From Osedax fenrisi (taxonomy: Eukaryota > Annelida > Polychaeta > Sabellida > Siboglinidae), in the NCBI GenBank assembly GCA_964019155.1, contig OZ025240.1, positions 18,044,021 to 18,108,020 of the forward strand: a stretch of 64,000 nucleotides of DNA. The letters run 5' to 3'. Of the stretch, positions 51,716-63,315 are shown in pieces; within the stretch, counting starts at the first letter, position 1, and the number at the start of each line of letters is the position of its first letter. Position numbers and translations under genes: made by a program. A model generated the notes under the pieces. That model was not told the DNA's origin. It ran no database searches and saw nothing but the letters and a program-made list of their open reading frames with translations.

Positions 51716-53405
51716 ATAATAATTAACTATATTAAATTATATTATTAATCTAGTATACAAATAATTAAAATCTTAACTAATTAATCAATTTATTATATTT
51801 AATTCAATTAACAATAATTAAAATAATAAAAATTACTGATTTTCACAAATATCATATAATTTAAAATTTACAACATTAGCATATAATACATATAATAATA
51901 TCATATAACTAATATATTATATTAATAATGCATTAGTATAATCACGAAAATAATTTATATAATATTGAGATATTTGCAATGAAAACTTATGAAAACTCAA
52001 GTGCTCCACATAATAGTACATTTCTATGTTTTTAATTAGTATTATTAACATATTAAAATATAATTAATTTTAAAATTTATAGAATATTAGTATAGTAAAG
52101 TTAATCAACTATCATAATATATTAAAATTGAAATATAATAAAACATAATTATATAAATAAATGAGTTTATATATTTATCTTGATTAGTAAGAAATTAGCT
52201 GAAAAACTTATTAAATAAAATTGTTATAATTTACAAAAATTAAAAATTTGTTTGTAAAGATTATAGATTTTATTATTTATATTAAAATGTATATTTAAAC
52301 TTTTGTATTTATGCTAATCGTAAGCCGTATTGTAAAGTGCACTTAAAGCATGGTCGACATTCGAGTACTCTCCCCTATAAACCGACCAAAACCTAAATAC
52401 ATTTCAGTGATATAGATACTACAACCAGAAGTCTGCAGGAAGTACAATTAATTACGTTGCATAGATAGAGAGTATTATATTTGATATAACTACTTATTTA
52501 TACCTAGATGTATATATATATACATACACATATTATAATATGTATCCTATAATAATGCATACCTATGTATCATTTTACAGCCTCATTTCATGACAAAAAT
52601 TATTGAGATTTTATGCTGTATTGTTGTTTATACATAACATAGGATGTAGGATAGTAAACAAATAATGGGGCATATAATCTATTATATTCATTCACTTATT
52701 TGAATAGCATTAATATATAATTATAATATGTATAGTGATTACTCTTTTATTTAAATTATTAATATTCAATTATGTAAATAAAATAAATTAAATAATATAT
52801 AATATTTAAAAATATAATATCATATACAATATGTGTTACATAATTTTCAAAAACTAATATGAATTACATTTTCCATGTAGTTAATAGAATATATTTGATA
52901 TTTTAAATAATTATTTTTATAATAATTCATTCTCCTATATTCATGTGTACAATTTTTATAATAATGATTGTAATATATATTATATATATATATATATATA
53001 TATGTAAAGTTCAATATACAAGTTTATAGATTCATTATTATAAATAAATTACATTACATTACATCAATTATTATGAGGAATATATGTATACATATTACCA
53101 CTGAACAATAATACACACGGTATTTAACATAACCCACTTTATACAGAATCAATACGAATTCTCAAATTGATTTCTATAGGAAGCTCGACGTCAGGATTAA
53201 TAAGGTACGCAGTAACCAATCAGATCATTATGAGCATTCACTATATTATAGTTACTTATATTCATCATCATATGTGTTGCTATTGTTTGATAACTATGTA
53301 GTTTTCATGAAATACAACATTGTTTTAAACCACACATAATCTGTATTAATTATATTTAAAAATAATATTTATTTATATAATATAATAAAGTAACATATAC
53401 ATTAC

Positions 53406-53459
<54 letters not shown>

Positions 53460-53867
53460 CAAACTTTAACCTATCAATGTTCTTCATTGTAAAATGATAA
53501 AGATCTAAATTACATTAATAGATAAAATAAACATATAACTATACTTCCATACCACCCATGTTAAATCTTAGCCTATAGGCTGACGTTCACAGATTGACAA
53601 TGTCATGTCTCTTATGATATAATATATCTATTCAATTAAAAGTAGTGTACCACAATGATCACATACTTAGATAATCTTTATGTTTATTTATCGTATGATA
53701 TTGAAATTTAGATGTTTGTATGAATTATTTTTAAGCAATGAAGAATATGCTTTATTATTTATATGCATCAAATTAAAAAGTTGTTTACCAAAAGTTCCAA
53801 CTTATTAAACACGCCCACATTTGTTATCGATATATACACATCCACAATCACGCACACACATACACAG

Positions 53868-54557
53868 GGAGATTCGTACGTCACGACCGATGAGGATAAT
53901 TCTAAAGAGAGCAACTCTGTATACGACTCAGAAGTTAGGATGATGGCGATAAGGAGACCAGTCAGTAAGGGTTTCATAACCTCCCCCCAACAGCAGTCTA
54001 GTCTAGCTACAATAGTGGAACAACTGACTCCACCCGAAAAAGTTGTATCAAGAAAGGCATTCAAGAAACACCCTCCGGCCAGACAGCCACCGGTCAAGAG
54101 AGCTGCTCTAATGCCGACACCCCGAGTTAACGGATGCGTCAGAGTGGGCGTGGCTAAAGAATTCACGGATGTGTACACGTCTACACCCCCCAGTCGCGAC
54201 CCCTCGCATGTCTCGCTCTCCCCTATACAGTCGCACGCAGTCGATATCAACGAGTCTAGTACTACGGCGACAGTCGCTAAGAAAGGGGCGCTGTCCACGT
54301 GTGAAAGTCGCGACGGTTTTGTAGGTACCGATAGTTCTAATCTGGAGAGTGACTTCGGTCAGCAATATCATAATAGCTCGCCAGTCTCGCAAGACTCGAG
54401 TAGAACGTCGACTACATCTAGAGTTACTTCCACCAAGTCAAAGGAGATAGACGGCTGTGTGGCTAACAATAGTACAAAAAGACCGTCGCTAAAATCTACG
54501 GTACGATCAATAATAAGAAATGCTATAACGTCCTTGTCTAAACAAAAACCTGGATAA
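53868..54557 (+). CDS. gene X terminal exon, copy D (intact)
   Basis: 229 codons plus stop, differing from copy B at only a few residues, chiefly the last eight (ITSLSKQKPG against ITSMSKQKSG). CA-rich tract and CACAG acceptor upstream, AATAAA at 54571-54576. With copy B, one of the two best candidates for a functional tail. Confidence 0.8.
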   Translation, partial: GDSYVTTDEDNSKESNSVYDSEVRMMAIRRPVSKGFITSPQQQSSLATIVEQLTPPEKVVSRKAFKKHPPARQPPVKRAALMPTPRVNGCVRVGVAKEFTDVYTSTPPSRDPSHVSLSPIQSHAVDINESSTTATVAKKGALSTCESRDGFVGTDSSNLESDFGQQYHNSSPVSQDSSRTSTTSRVTSTKSKEIDGCVANNSTKRPSLKSTVRSIIRNAITSLSKQKPG

Positions 54558-54709
54558 GCGGATTGGAGTTAATAAATCTAAAAACTATAAATTCATATTT
54601 ATTTATATAAAAACTATGTATGCATGTATTATAACTATATTTAGTTAAATATAAGGCATTGATTTTAATAACCGTATTTATATAAATCTGAAAATATATA
54701 TGTTCACAA

Positions 54710-54715
54710 TTTATT
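54710..54715 (-). terminator. polyadenylation signal for MRPS31
   Basis: AATAAA on the - strand, 54 bases after the MRPS31 stop. It lies about 135 bp from the facing gene X signal (54571-54576), so the two genes are tail to tail and their 3' UTRs nearly meet. Confidence 0.6.
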
Positions 54716-54768
54716 TTATATAAAAACTAGATATCAATGCACGTGTGTTTGTTTGTAAGAACAATGCG

Positions 54769-54899
54769 TTAGGCATTCATTTTGGTCTCGAGACCGGTGG
54801 TTTCGGACACAATGTCCAGTTTGTCAGCAAAGTAGGTCCTAAACCATTCTACGTGCTCCTCTTTCTGTGAAACACTCAAGTAGGCATTCTTGGATAATC
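54769..54899 (-). CDS. MRPS31: MRPS31 last coding exon
   Basis: Mitochondrial ribosomal protein S31, a small-subunit component of the animal mitoribosome. The exon starts after GAACAG in phase 1 (completing Gly) and encodes LSKNAYLSVSQKEEHVEWFR, then TYFADKLDIVSETTG and the stop TAA. This matches the conserved C-terminus of the family (the LSKNPYLSV and EHIEWFR region, from memory). It follows the exon 60051-59920 across a 5-kb intron filled with retrotransposon and hAT sequence. Three more copies of this exon lie at 14115, 29774 and 41942. Confidence 0.88.
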
Positions 54900-55935
54900 C
54901 TGTTCAATAATCGGTATATAATTATTATATTTTAATAATAGCATGATAATTGAAGAGATTTAGAACATCAATCGTATAGAAATAATATAATGATTAATAA
55001 ACTTATATAGCAATATTTAAAGTATCATATTATGTGTACATTTATTACAAATAATAATATTATTTATATAAATGTTTCGATATATATAGTAGAAATATTA
55101 GTATTAATTTTTTAATATATTAGATAAGTAATATTATTTATATCTTGCTGTAAAAATTAGATGTGATTGTAAAATATATTAAAAGTTAGATATATACCAA
55201 TTTAAGTAATAAAGTAGATAATAAAGATACAAATATAACTATTTTGTATTAGTAAATAGATGTATTTACAAATTTGAATAACTCAGTATACTGACAATAT
55301 TGTGATTATATATATAATTATATAAACTTAAGTTTGATTATAAATATTATATATTTATATTATAATATTTAGTTGAATTTTGAATGCCGAAGTGAATAGT
55401 AATGTTTTTTTTACATTACTATTTCATTTATAAATGTACATTTCAAATTTATAAATGTATACATTATTTTATATTTTATTTATATTTCATTTGCTGAAAA
55501 CCAGATATTTATAAAAGATATATTTTTAATTTAAATTTCTTTTGTCTGGCTATTACATAATTATTTTTTTTCTCTTCATAAAATAAATTCTGATATCATT
55601 TTATTATAATGTATATTTACTAAATATATATTTAGTATTTTGTTTTATTGATTTTTATAGTGTATATATATATTATATGTGATATAAAAGTCTAGATTTT
55701 CATATACTTTTAGCTATATAAATTTTATATCTACATATATATATTTGGGTATTTTTATACATAGATATATCAATATATATATATATATTTATATATATGT
55801 GTATATATGTATGTGTATATAGTTATGTTAGTATACATGTGTATGTAGTATACAAATGTAGATTTTTGTATAGTTTTAGCTATATACATTGTATATCTAC
55901 ATATATATTTGGGTATATTTATTCATAAATACGTT

Positions 55936-56450
55936 TTATGAGATTTGATTTCCATATTATATTTAGGTTGTTTAGTGCAGCCCATGCCTTCGCAATTCTA
56001 ATATTTATATCATGTTCTGTAGATCCTATATAACTTCCAAGGTATTTGAAATCATCTACTTTTTTAATATTTTCTCCGTTTAAATTCTTAATAATGGACG
56101 TCGTTTTCTCATTTTGGTTAAAACTCATGTATTCCGTCTTTCCTGAATTTATTTTTAGACCAATTTCGTTTGCTTTCTCTTCTATTAAAAGTAATAGAAT
56201 ATTTTCTTCTGATAGGTCGTTTGTTGTTAGAGCAATATCGTCCGCGTAATCTGCATCTGTGATACTTACTGCTGGATATCTACTGCTCTTCCTTTTCGAA
56301 ATGGTGAAACCTTGTTCTTTATTGCAATCCAGGGAATTCTTTAGAATATAGTCAAGGCATATTATGAATAAGAAAGGAGCAAATGTATCACCTTGTAGTA
56401 CACCGGTTGTAATTTCAAAGAAAGGTGTGTCACCGTCTTGTGATCAAACC
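55936..56450 (-). mobile_element. RTE-like retrotransposon, family 1 (D copy, 3' half deleted)
   Basis: Keeps the RT catalytic motif DADYADDIA (YADD at 56237-56248), the only one of four copies with it intact, plus GLKINSGKTEYMSF and FKYLGSYIGSTEHDIN. The 3' half, and the ORF1 start of the host element, are missing, so the fragment begins abruptly after TTCATAAATACG. Confidence 0.9.
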
Positions 56451-56462
56451 ATAGATATTAAC

Positions 56463-57396
56463 ATTGGTAAATTAGATCACTTTAGACTAGGAAATCGTAA
56501 ACAATATAAAGATAGTAAATCTAATAGACCTAGACCTCTAAAATTGATTTTTGATTGTTATGAATCAAAGCAAAATTTTATGTCTCAATTATCTAATCTA
56601 AAACATATTGAAAATAAAAAGAAATAAAATTATAGCAGATGAAATGTTAAAATTAAAAGAATATGGTTATAAGTTTATTATACGTTTTTTTAATAAAAAA
56701 ATCAATATAATTAAAGTAAAATTAGATGATCAACTTAATAGTAATGAATTTGAGTGATTCTTATAATTCAAATGTTGGGGATAAAAGTGGGGATATATCA
56801 ATATTTCTTTTAAATATATGTAGTTTTAATAAGAATATTAACCTTCTTACTGAATATCTTAGCTGTATAAAAAATAAATTCAATATAATACTTTTAACTG
56901 AAACTTGGCTAACGAGTCATTATAACCCTTCAATTTATTTTCCTACATATAATGTATTTCAGTTGAATCGTTTATGTAAGAAAAATAAACGATGTGGTGG
57001 AGTATTAGTATCAGTTGATAAACATTTGGAGGCTTCTATTGTCGAAAATGTAACTTATCAAATACCTGATAGTATTGATATGTTGACTTTTAAACTTACA
57101 TTTTATAATGTTTCTTATAATTATATACATATCTGTTTAATATATAGACGACCACATTATAATAAACCATTATTTTATGATTTTATTTATAAACATCTTC
57201 TAATTTAATTTGTTGTGGTTAATATAAATTTACTAGATAAGTTTGATTCTCATGCATTTTTTATTATTTTAAATCATTTACGATTAATTAGTAGACTTAT
57301 TGATACACCAACGCAAATTACTAACATAATATCCACTCAAATTGATAATTTTGTTATTAATTGTTTATTTGTATACACTAGTCTGTGTACTGTTAG
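56463..57396 (+). mobile_element. + strand non-LTR retrotransposon: ORF1 end and endonuclease domain
   Basis: ORF1 end (HFRLGNRKQYKDSKSNRPRP) to about 56627, then at 56726-57208 an endonuclease-like frame: FLLNICSFNKNINLLTEYLS, IILLTETWLTSHYNPSIYF, LCKKNKRCGGVLVSV and IYRRPHYN. This is the apurinic-type endonuclease of non-LTR elements (ETW motif). It continues with RLIDTPTQITNIISTQIDNF. No RT follows; the element is cut by a hAT insertion and not resumed with coding sequence. Confidence 0.8.
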
Positions 57397-59814
57397 TAGG
57401 GGCGTCGGAACAGGGGGGGGGGCGGGGGGTATAAGACCCCCCCATTCAAAAATATGGGGGGGGCTAAGTATGTTTTGCCCCCCCCCCATGAAATGTGTAT
57501 TGACAAATTTTATATATATTAAATCTAGTATATTGTCTTTTTTAATACAAATTTTTGCTAAAGAATTTTACCAAACATATGGGGGGGCTAAGTATTGTTT
57601 GCCCCCCCCCCCCATCCATGAAATATGATAATATTCATGAGAGAATATCTGAGATCTTGTTATCTGGCGATATTAAGAATGAAATTATTCAATATTTAAA
57701 TCTGAATTATTAAATATTTGATTATAAGATATTAATGGAACTTTCTCAATTTAATGTGATAGAATTAAAGATATATCCGGTAGTGAGCAGGACATGTTGG
57801 TGGTTCGATATTTAACATTAAAACTAGAAATTAAAGAAATATGCATATATGCAATATGACTGAGGATACAACATAGAAAATATAGAAAATATAATGTTAT
57901 CTGAACTTTAACATCTTAACTTGCCTATTTCCAAATTAAGAGGACAGTCATATGATGGTGCAGCTAATATGTCTGGTCAATTAAATTGTGTAAAGACTAT
58001 AATAATGAATAGACAGCCATTCACTTTTTATATACAATGTGGAGCTCATCGGACAAACGTAATAGCATAATCATTAGATAATTATATAAATATAAGAAAA
58101 GCCTTGAGAGTGGTTCATGATTTGGTATTATTATATGAATAAACGATCAAATTCCGGATTTTATATAATACTAATAATAACAAAGCAAAGCCATTGAAAC
58201 CATTATGCCAAGGTGGACTACGAAAATCATGTATTAAAACAACATTAGATTAATATAGTGGTATAATCGATTCATTGTAATAATATAAATAATTAGATTA
58301 TATTACCAATGACCACAAATATATTACAAATTTATTATTAAAAAAGATGAATAAATTAAATATTTTTTCTATGAATATTTCAAGTTTGATATTTGAAAGC
58401 TTGGATATGAAGTTAAAAGCTTTAATGATACCAACAAATACTATTGAAGGTAACATTTATAAAAAATATACTTGAAAGCATATATGCTTATATATAATCA
58501 TAATTATATATGATCATAATACAAATCAATAATAAATAAACATAAATGATCATATAACAGTAAAGATGATTCTAATTAAATTGAATGATGATAGAAATAA
58601 TTTGCAATAATTCATTGAAGATAGGAACAAAAGTATTTTATATTTTATATATAGGTTTTACCTACAAGTTTTTATCTTGATTCAAGGTTAATAACTTACT
58701 TTTATAAACATATTATATAAAACATTTTATAAAATACAAAATAGCTTATAATAAATGTTTATAATAAAATATTATAATAATTTATTTTTATTTTAAATAT
58801 ACCTAATTTAATTTTCCAAGTATATCTAATTCAGACAATAATAATAAGAAATATACTATAAATGATTATAAATATGTATGAGATGAATAGTAATGAAAGT
58901 TCAAAAGACTATGTAAGGTACCTCATCTAGATAAAATAATATAACATTATTAATGTTATGTTAATTTAAGAATGTGATTAGATATGGACAGTTAATATAT
59001 TAATATACTTTATCATTCATATTTACAGAATAAATGTACTGAGTTGTTTGATTCCATAATGATGAAAATTAAAACCAAATTTTATACTAAGGAAACATTA
59101 TTTATACTAAGGAAACATTATTTATACATTCTTATAAATTAAAGGAATCATTATTACAAATAATATAATTCATGAAAAAAAGGTTTGTTTTTTTATATTA
59201 ATCTTATTAATCCTATTAATTGTCTACACTAAACAGATATTAATAAAAATATATGAAGAATTAACGATTGAAAAATCGAATTTCCATATGTTCAAATCAA
59301 TCAATAAGTTCAATACCACCTGATGAGGATAAACATATACATGATGGAACAATCTCCTAAAATTCAAAAAATATTTTCCGGCATAATAGATTTGATCAAA
59401 TTTTATTGGTTTGCCCCTCAAGTTCTGTGTCATATTAGCGTGTATTTAGTAAGCTACGAATAATAAAGACGTTGTTACGATCTACTAGATAGTAGATTCA
59501 ATGCATTAGTATTGGCAAATTTCAATCAAAAAATAATTCACACAATTGAGATGGGTATATTTATAAATAAAAATCTATATCTATATAATAATAAATTATG
59601 TAATGTTTATTATTTATGTTATAATATATTCATACTTATTGTTATAAAAATTAAATATTATTAATTGCATATTAAAGGGTTAACATATACTAAAGAGATA
59701 TACGATATTAATAAGATATAGTTAGTAATTATATTAGTAATACATAATAGGATATATAATATAAAATATAAATAAATAGCCCCCCCCATAAAAAATATCG
59801 TTCCGACGCCCCTA
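57397..59814 (+). mobile_element. decayed autonomous hAT transposon (unit D only)
   Basis: Inverted ends TAGGGGCGTCGGAAC / GTTCCGACGCCCCTA with a perfect 8-bp duplication ACTGTTAG (57389-57396, 59815-59822). On the + strand the transposase core is legible near 57935-58245 (RGQSYDGAANMSGQLNCVKT, CGAHRTN, then a CPTRW-like region). The dimerisation end is near 59408-59535 (SSSVS, RVFSKLRIIKTLLRST, RFNALVLANFN). This is the ZMYM/DUF4371-type hAT branch. Many stops and frameshifts. G-runs of 8-10 sit near both ends. Confidence 0.9.
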
Positions 59815-59919
59815 ACTGTTAGTATGAGTATAATATACCCACAGTATGCCCACAGTATGCCTATAGTATGCCCGTAGTTTGCACATAGTATTCACATAGT
59901 ATTAGCAGTAACACGTTAC

Positions 59920-60051
59920 CTGTGATGACTAGTTCCATGAAATGTCTGATGGGTCCTTTGGAGGGGAAGTCTTTAATGAGGTGATCGAGGAATACGTGTT
60001 CATGGAATCCTACCTTGTCCTCTTCTCCGATATCTAATGGGTTATACACAG
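59920..60051 (-). CDS. MRPS31: MRPS31 penultimate exon (intact)
   Basis: Acceptor CCTACAG|CT, then VYNPLDIGEEDKVGFHEHVF, LDHLIKDFPSKGPIRHFMEL, VIT and donor G|GTAACG. FHEH and GPIRHFMELV are the most conserved motifs of mS31. Phase 1 at both ends, fitting the neighbouring exons. This is the only one of four copies with its acceptor AG. Confidence 0.92.
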
Positions 60052-60481
60052 CTGTAGGTACACGCATGAGTCATATCTTATAGGTTATATAAAGCTGTAG
60101 GTACACGCATGAGTCATATTTTATGGGTTATATACAGCTGTAGGTTATACATATAGGAATATATAATGTGTTATGATTATGTGAGTGGCAATGATAAAGA
60201 TTTATATACATATATTAGGAATATCTAATGTGACCAACTTTACATAAATACAGCTGTACATACACATATGTGATGTATTTAAATGTTTGACATATACTAT
60301 CTGCAAAGATACTAAGCTTTCATTAAATATATATTACACAGGATAAATATTATCAATTATATAATGATTATCTGAAGGAAATCAATATTTATAACTAAAA
60401 CTATCATATCGAATTAAGCTATTATATAGATATATTATTAGATTATATTTGTTTTATGCAAAGTTCAGTATAATTAATGAC

Positions 60482-60631
60482 CCTGTTCGTTATCTATTGG
60501 AAATTTCCACAATATGCCCCTATTCGTCCAATCAATGGCCTCCTCAAGGGCATTGTTATGCAATGTCAAGGTGGCGGCCTGCAATTTTCTCTGTTCCACC
60601 TCATCGAATATAGTGAGAGATTGCAGTTCAT
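60482..60631 (-). CDS. MRPS31: MRPS31 internal exon
   Basis: Starts after CACTGCCAG, encodes DELQSLTIFDEVEQRKLQAA, then TLTLHNNALEEAIDWTNRGI and LWKFPIDNEQ, ending G|GTCATT. The W-x6-LW-x-FPI-N-E pattern is typical of mS31 before the FHEH region. Present once: the duplications start about 10 bp beyond its donor. Phase 1 at both ends. Confidence 0.88.
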
Positions 60632-61300
60632 CTGGCAGTGGAAGATCACGTATGTGTTAGGCAAATAATGATGTTACATGATATAATGAGATATTTAAAG
60701 AATATATATTTGAATTCATATTATTCATTTGTAAATTCTATTAATAAAAATAATCATTTTTTATATATACTATTTATTAGAATGAAATTCTTAATATTTA
60801 TAAATTAAATTAGGTTTTCTTATATTCAAAAAAATACATAAAAAATACATTTATAACTGTATTTTTAACTTAATTTATAATGAATATATATTGTAAATAT
60901 GAAATTTGCTATATAAATAATTTTAAATTGTAATTTATATATAATTAAAATATTCAAATATATGTTTACTATTATAAATTTATATATATATATACAATTA
61001 AATACATTATATAGATTTATAATTTATTTCTAGAAGAAATATATATATATATATAATTATATATATATGGGAGATTTGCGAAGTATCAATAACAAATTAT
61101 AAAATTAAGAAAGAGAGGGTTGTGGACGACTATTACATTTCAATGCTTATGATAAATTATATTTGTCAATAGGGATTAATTCATATTCACAATAGAATAT
61201 ACATATATTACCATTATTAAATTCTATCATATAACTTCATAATGTTAAATATAACATTAATTAAATGCTAGTGAATAGTTAATAACATTACATAAGTCAG

Positions 61301-61369
<69 letters not shown>

Positions 61370-63077
61370 TATAAATATGGTAATTAATATTTTGGGTTTG
61401 AGTTGGTTTCACTGGTTTGGTTTACTTTGGTTTGGATTGATTTTGTTTTAAATATTGAGTTTTGTTAGTTGCATTACATCTAGAATGAGCATAAAAGCAT
61501 ATATAAATTATATATATAGGACATTACTCAAACATCTTGTTACTTTATTCACATTATATATATTTATATATATATAAAATAATTATTCATAAATATAATA
61601 ATACTCATCCTTAATGTTACAGTTACATTATTATTTATTGTCAACTACCAAGTATATACTATTTTAATTATACATTCAATTATTGTTATCTTTATCATTA
61701 TGATTTTATTTAATAGAATTGAATAATGGTAATATAAAAAATCAATATATAGACTATTGTGTATGTGAATTCTATGTTATTGACAAATATAAGTTATCTG
61801 AAATGAAATATTCACTGAAATGTAAAAGCCACACTTTTTCAGTGGTATACTTGTGTGTTGCTACTTCGCATACATATAATATATATATATATGTAGCAGA
61901 TTAACTTCTTATATATTTTTAATGTAGTTGTTTTTAAGTTTATATTATATATTTTTGTTCTTGTGTATTATGTAATAATTATAAATGTTGATTTCGTATA
62001 TATTGATTTTTGTGTTTTTGTAGTTAATGTTATTTAGTTTATTATATTTTTGTTTTGTGTTATGGAATAATTATAAAAGTATAAATGTTGATTTCGTATA
62101 TATTGATTTTTGTTTTTTTATTTAGTGTTATTTAGAAAAAAAAATTTAAAATTCTTTAAATAAATATTTTTTAATTTTGACAAATAACTTTAATCTTACA
62201 GATTTTATCTAGTTATATTGAAAAATTATTCAATTGTACCAAAGTTAATACTAGTTATATCAGCATGATTGGTCACAAATAATTATTCTGAGTAAATCAA
62301 GTTTTAAATATAATATATAAATATAAACAATATGAATATACAGGTACAAATAATATAATATAAACATATTGAATAATGTAATGAATATAATTTAAACACC
62401 ACATAAAAGATAATATGTGAAGTATTATAATTTTACATTAATAAAAAAATTGAAATTAAATTTTTTTTCGAAAAAAAACCATTAAATTAACAAATCTATC
62501 ATAGTATATATTATTTTATTTTAATACTGAATTATAATATATAATTAAAATTACATATAATCAAATATCCATGGCCCTTAAAAAAGTTAAAGCTAAAAAA
62601 TAAACCGTATTTTCCTATTCTCCAATGTTTATTCAATTATATTAGTCAATATTTGCAACATTTTTATAAATAACTTTTATATTTTATATTATATCAGATT
62701 ACAATTTTAATAAATCAAGGATAATTCTATTCTTCATAACTGTGATTTAAATTTAGTAAAATATTAAACAAAATTATAGATAATGATAATTTATAAAGCT
62801 TCTTTTTCAAATAATCATACACAAATAATGTTAATAATAGAAATAATACATTTTTCTCTTGTATGCCTCGGATATATAAAATATATAAAAATAGTTTTCA
62901 TATTTTTAATCAGTGTCAAATTATCACTAATCTATATTTCGGTTACTATGACATTATATTTTGAGACTGTCTAATATATATATATAAAAATAAAACAGTA
63001 CTTCAGATACGTTACTGCTATTGAGATACTTCTAAGAGAGAACTAATACAGAATACAGTTAACAATGGTATACTCAC
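60632..63077 (-). other. MRPS31 intron
   Basis: AT-rich intron of about 2.4 kb with an (AT)n run (61303-61361) and a direct repeat of ~60 bp (61977-62034 and 62067-62130, TTGATTTCGTATATATTGAT). A short - strand hairpin-like CACTGAAA/TTTCAGTG lies at 61817-61843. A 61-codon open frame at 61719-61904 has no supporting evidence. Confidence 0.5.
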
Positions 63078-63190
63078 CACCAGCAGTAGAAGTGGTTGAC
63101 GACTTTGTGAAGATATCTAGCTTGGGCCCGCTGAATAGTTTGATGTTTACGCGCTGGATCTGCTTATCTGAAGACTGCGTCCTCTGTAAT
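63078..63190 (-). CDS. MRPS31: MRPS31 upstream exon
   Basis: Acceptor CCCACACAG, encodes LQRTQSSDKQIQRVNIKLFS, then GPKLDIFTKSSTTSTAG, donor G|GTGAGT in phase 1, which fits the exon at 60631. The KLFSGPKLDIF stretch fits the poorly conserved middle of mS31. The pyrimidine tract is replaced by a CA-rich tract. Exons further upstream should lie beyond the window's right edge or in 63310-64000, where I cannot see them. Confidence 0.7.
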
Positions 63191-63194
63191 CTGT

Positions 63195-63315
63195 GTGGGA
63201 GTATATGTGTAGGCGTGTGTATGTAGGTGTGTGTGTGAGTGTGTGTGTATGTGTGGGTGTGTGGTGGTGTATGCGTAGGTATGTAGGTGTGTGTGGGTGT
63301 GTGGCACAGTGTGTG
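63195..63315. repeat. GT/CA-rich simple repeat next to MRPS31 acceptor
   Basis: Imperfect (GT)n with GTATGTAGGTGTG variants, directly upstream (- strand: CA-rich) of the MRPS31 exon acceptor. Confidence 0.9.

Larger units (their letters stand above)
48330..54576 (+). pseudogene. gene X copy D (tail intact, exon 5 frameshifted)
   Basis: Candidate exons: 48330-48375, 49700-49761 (ends QQIY), 50005-50058, 52325-52364, 53180-53297 and 53868-54557. As in copy B, the terminal exon is fully open while exon 5 has the extra G. It lies nearest the apparently intact MRPS31. Confidence 0.5.
48020..60471. repeat. tandem duplication unit D
   Basis: Same left junction as B and C. Its right edge runs without a break into MRPS31 intron and the next exon, so it keeps the original right-hand context. 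Gene X is close to copy B, but the 3' end and the sequence after the MRPS31 exon are closer to A. Confidence 0.9.

Noticed and set aside
57215..57628. Gly/Pro-rich ORF across the hAT end
   Set aside because: It runs from endonuclease remnant into the G/C-run end of the hAT element and is not a gene.
59224..59433. - strand gene inside the hAT element
   Set aside because: It overlaps the hAT region read on the + strand and has no other support.
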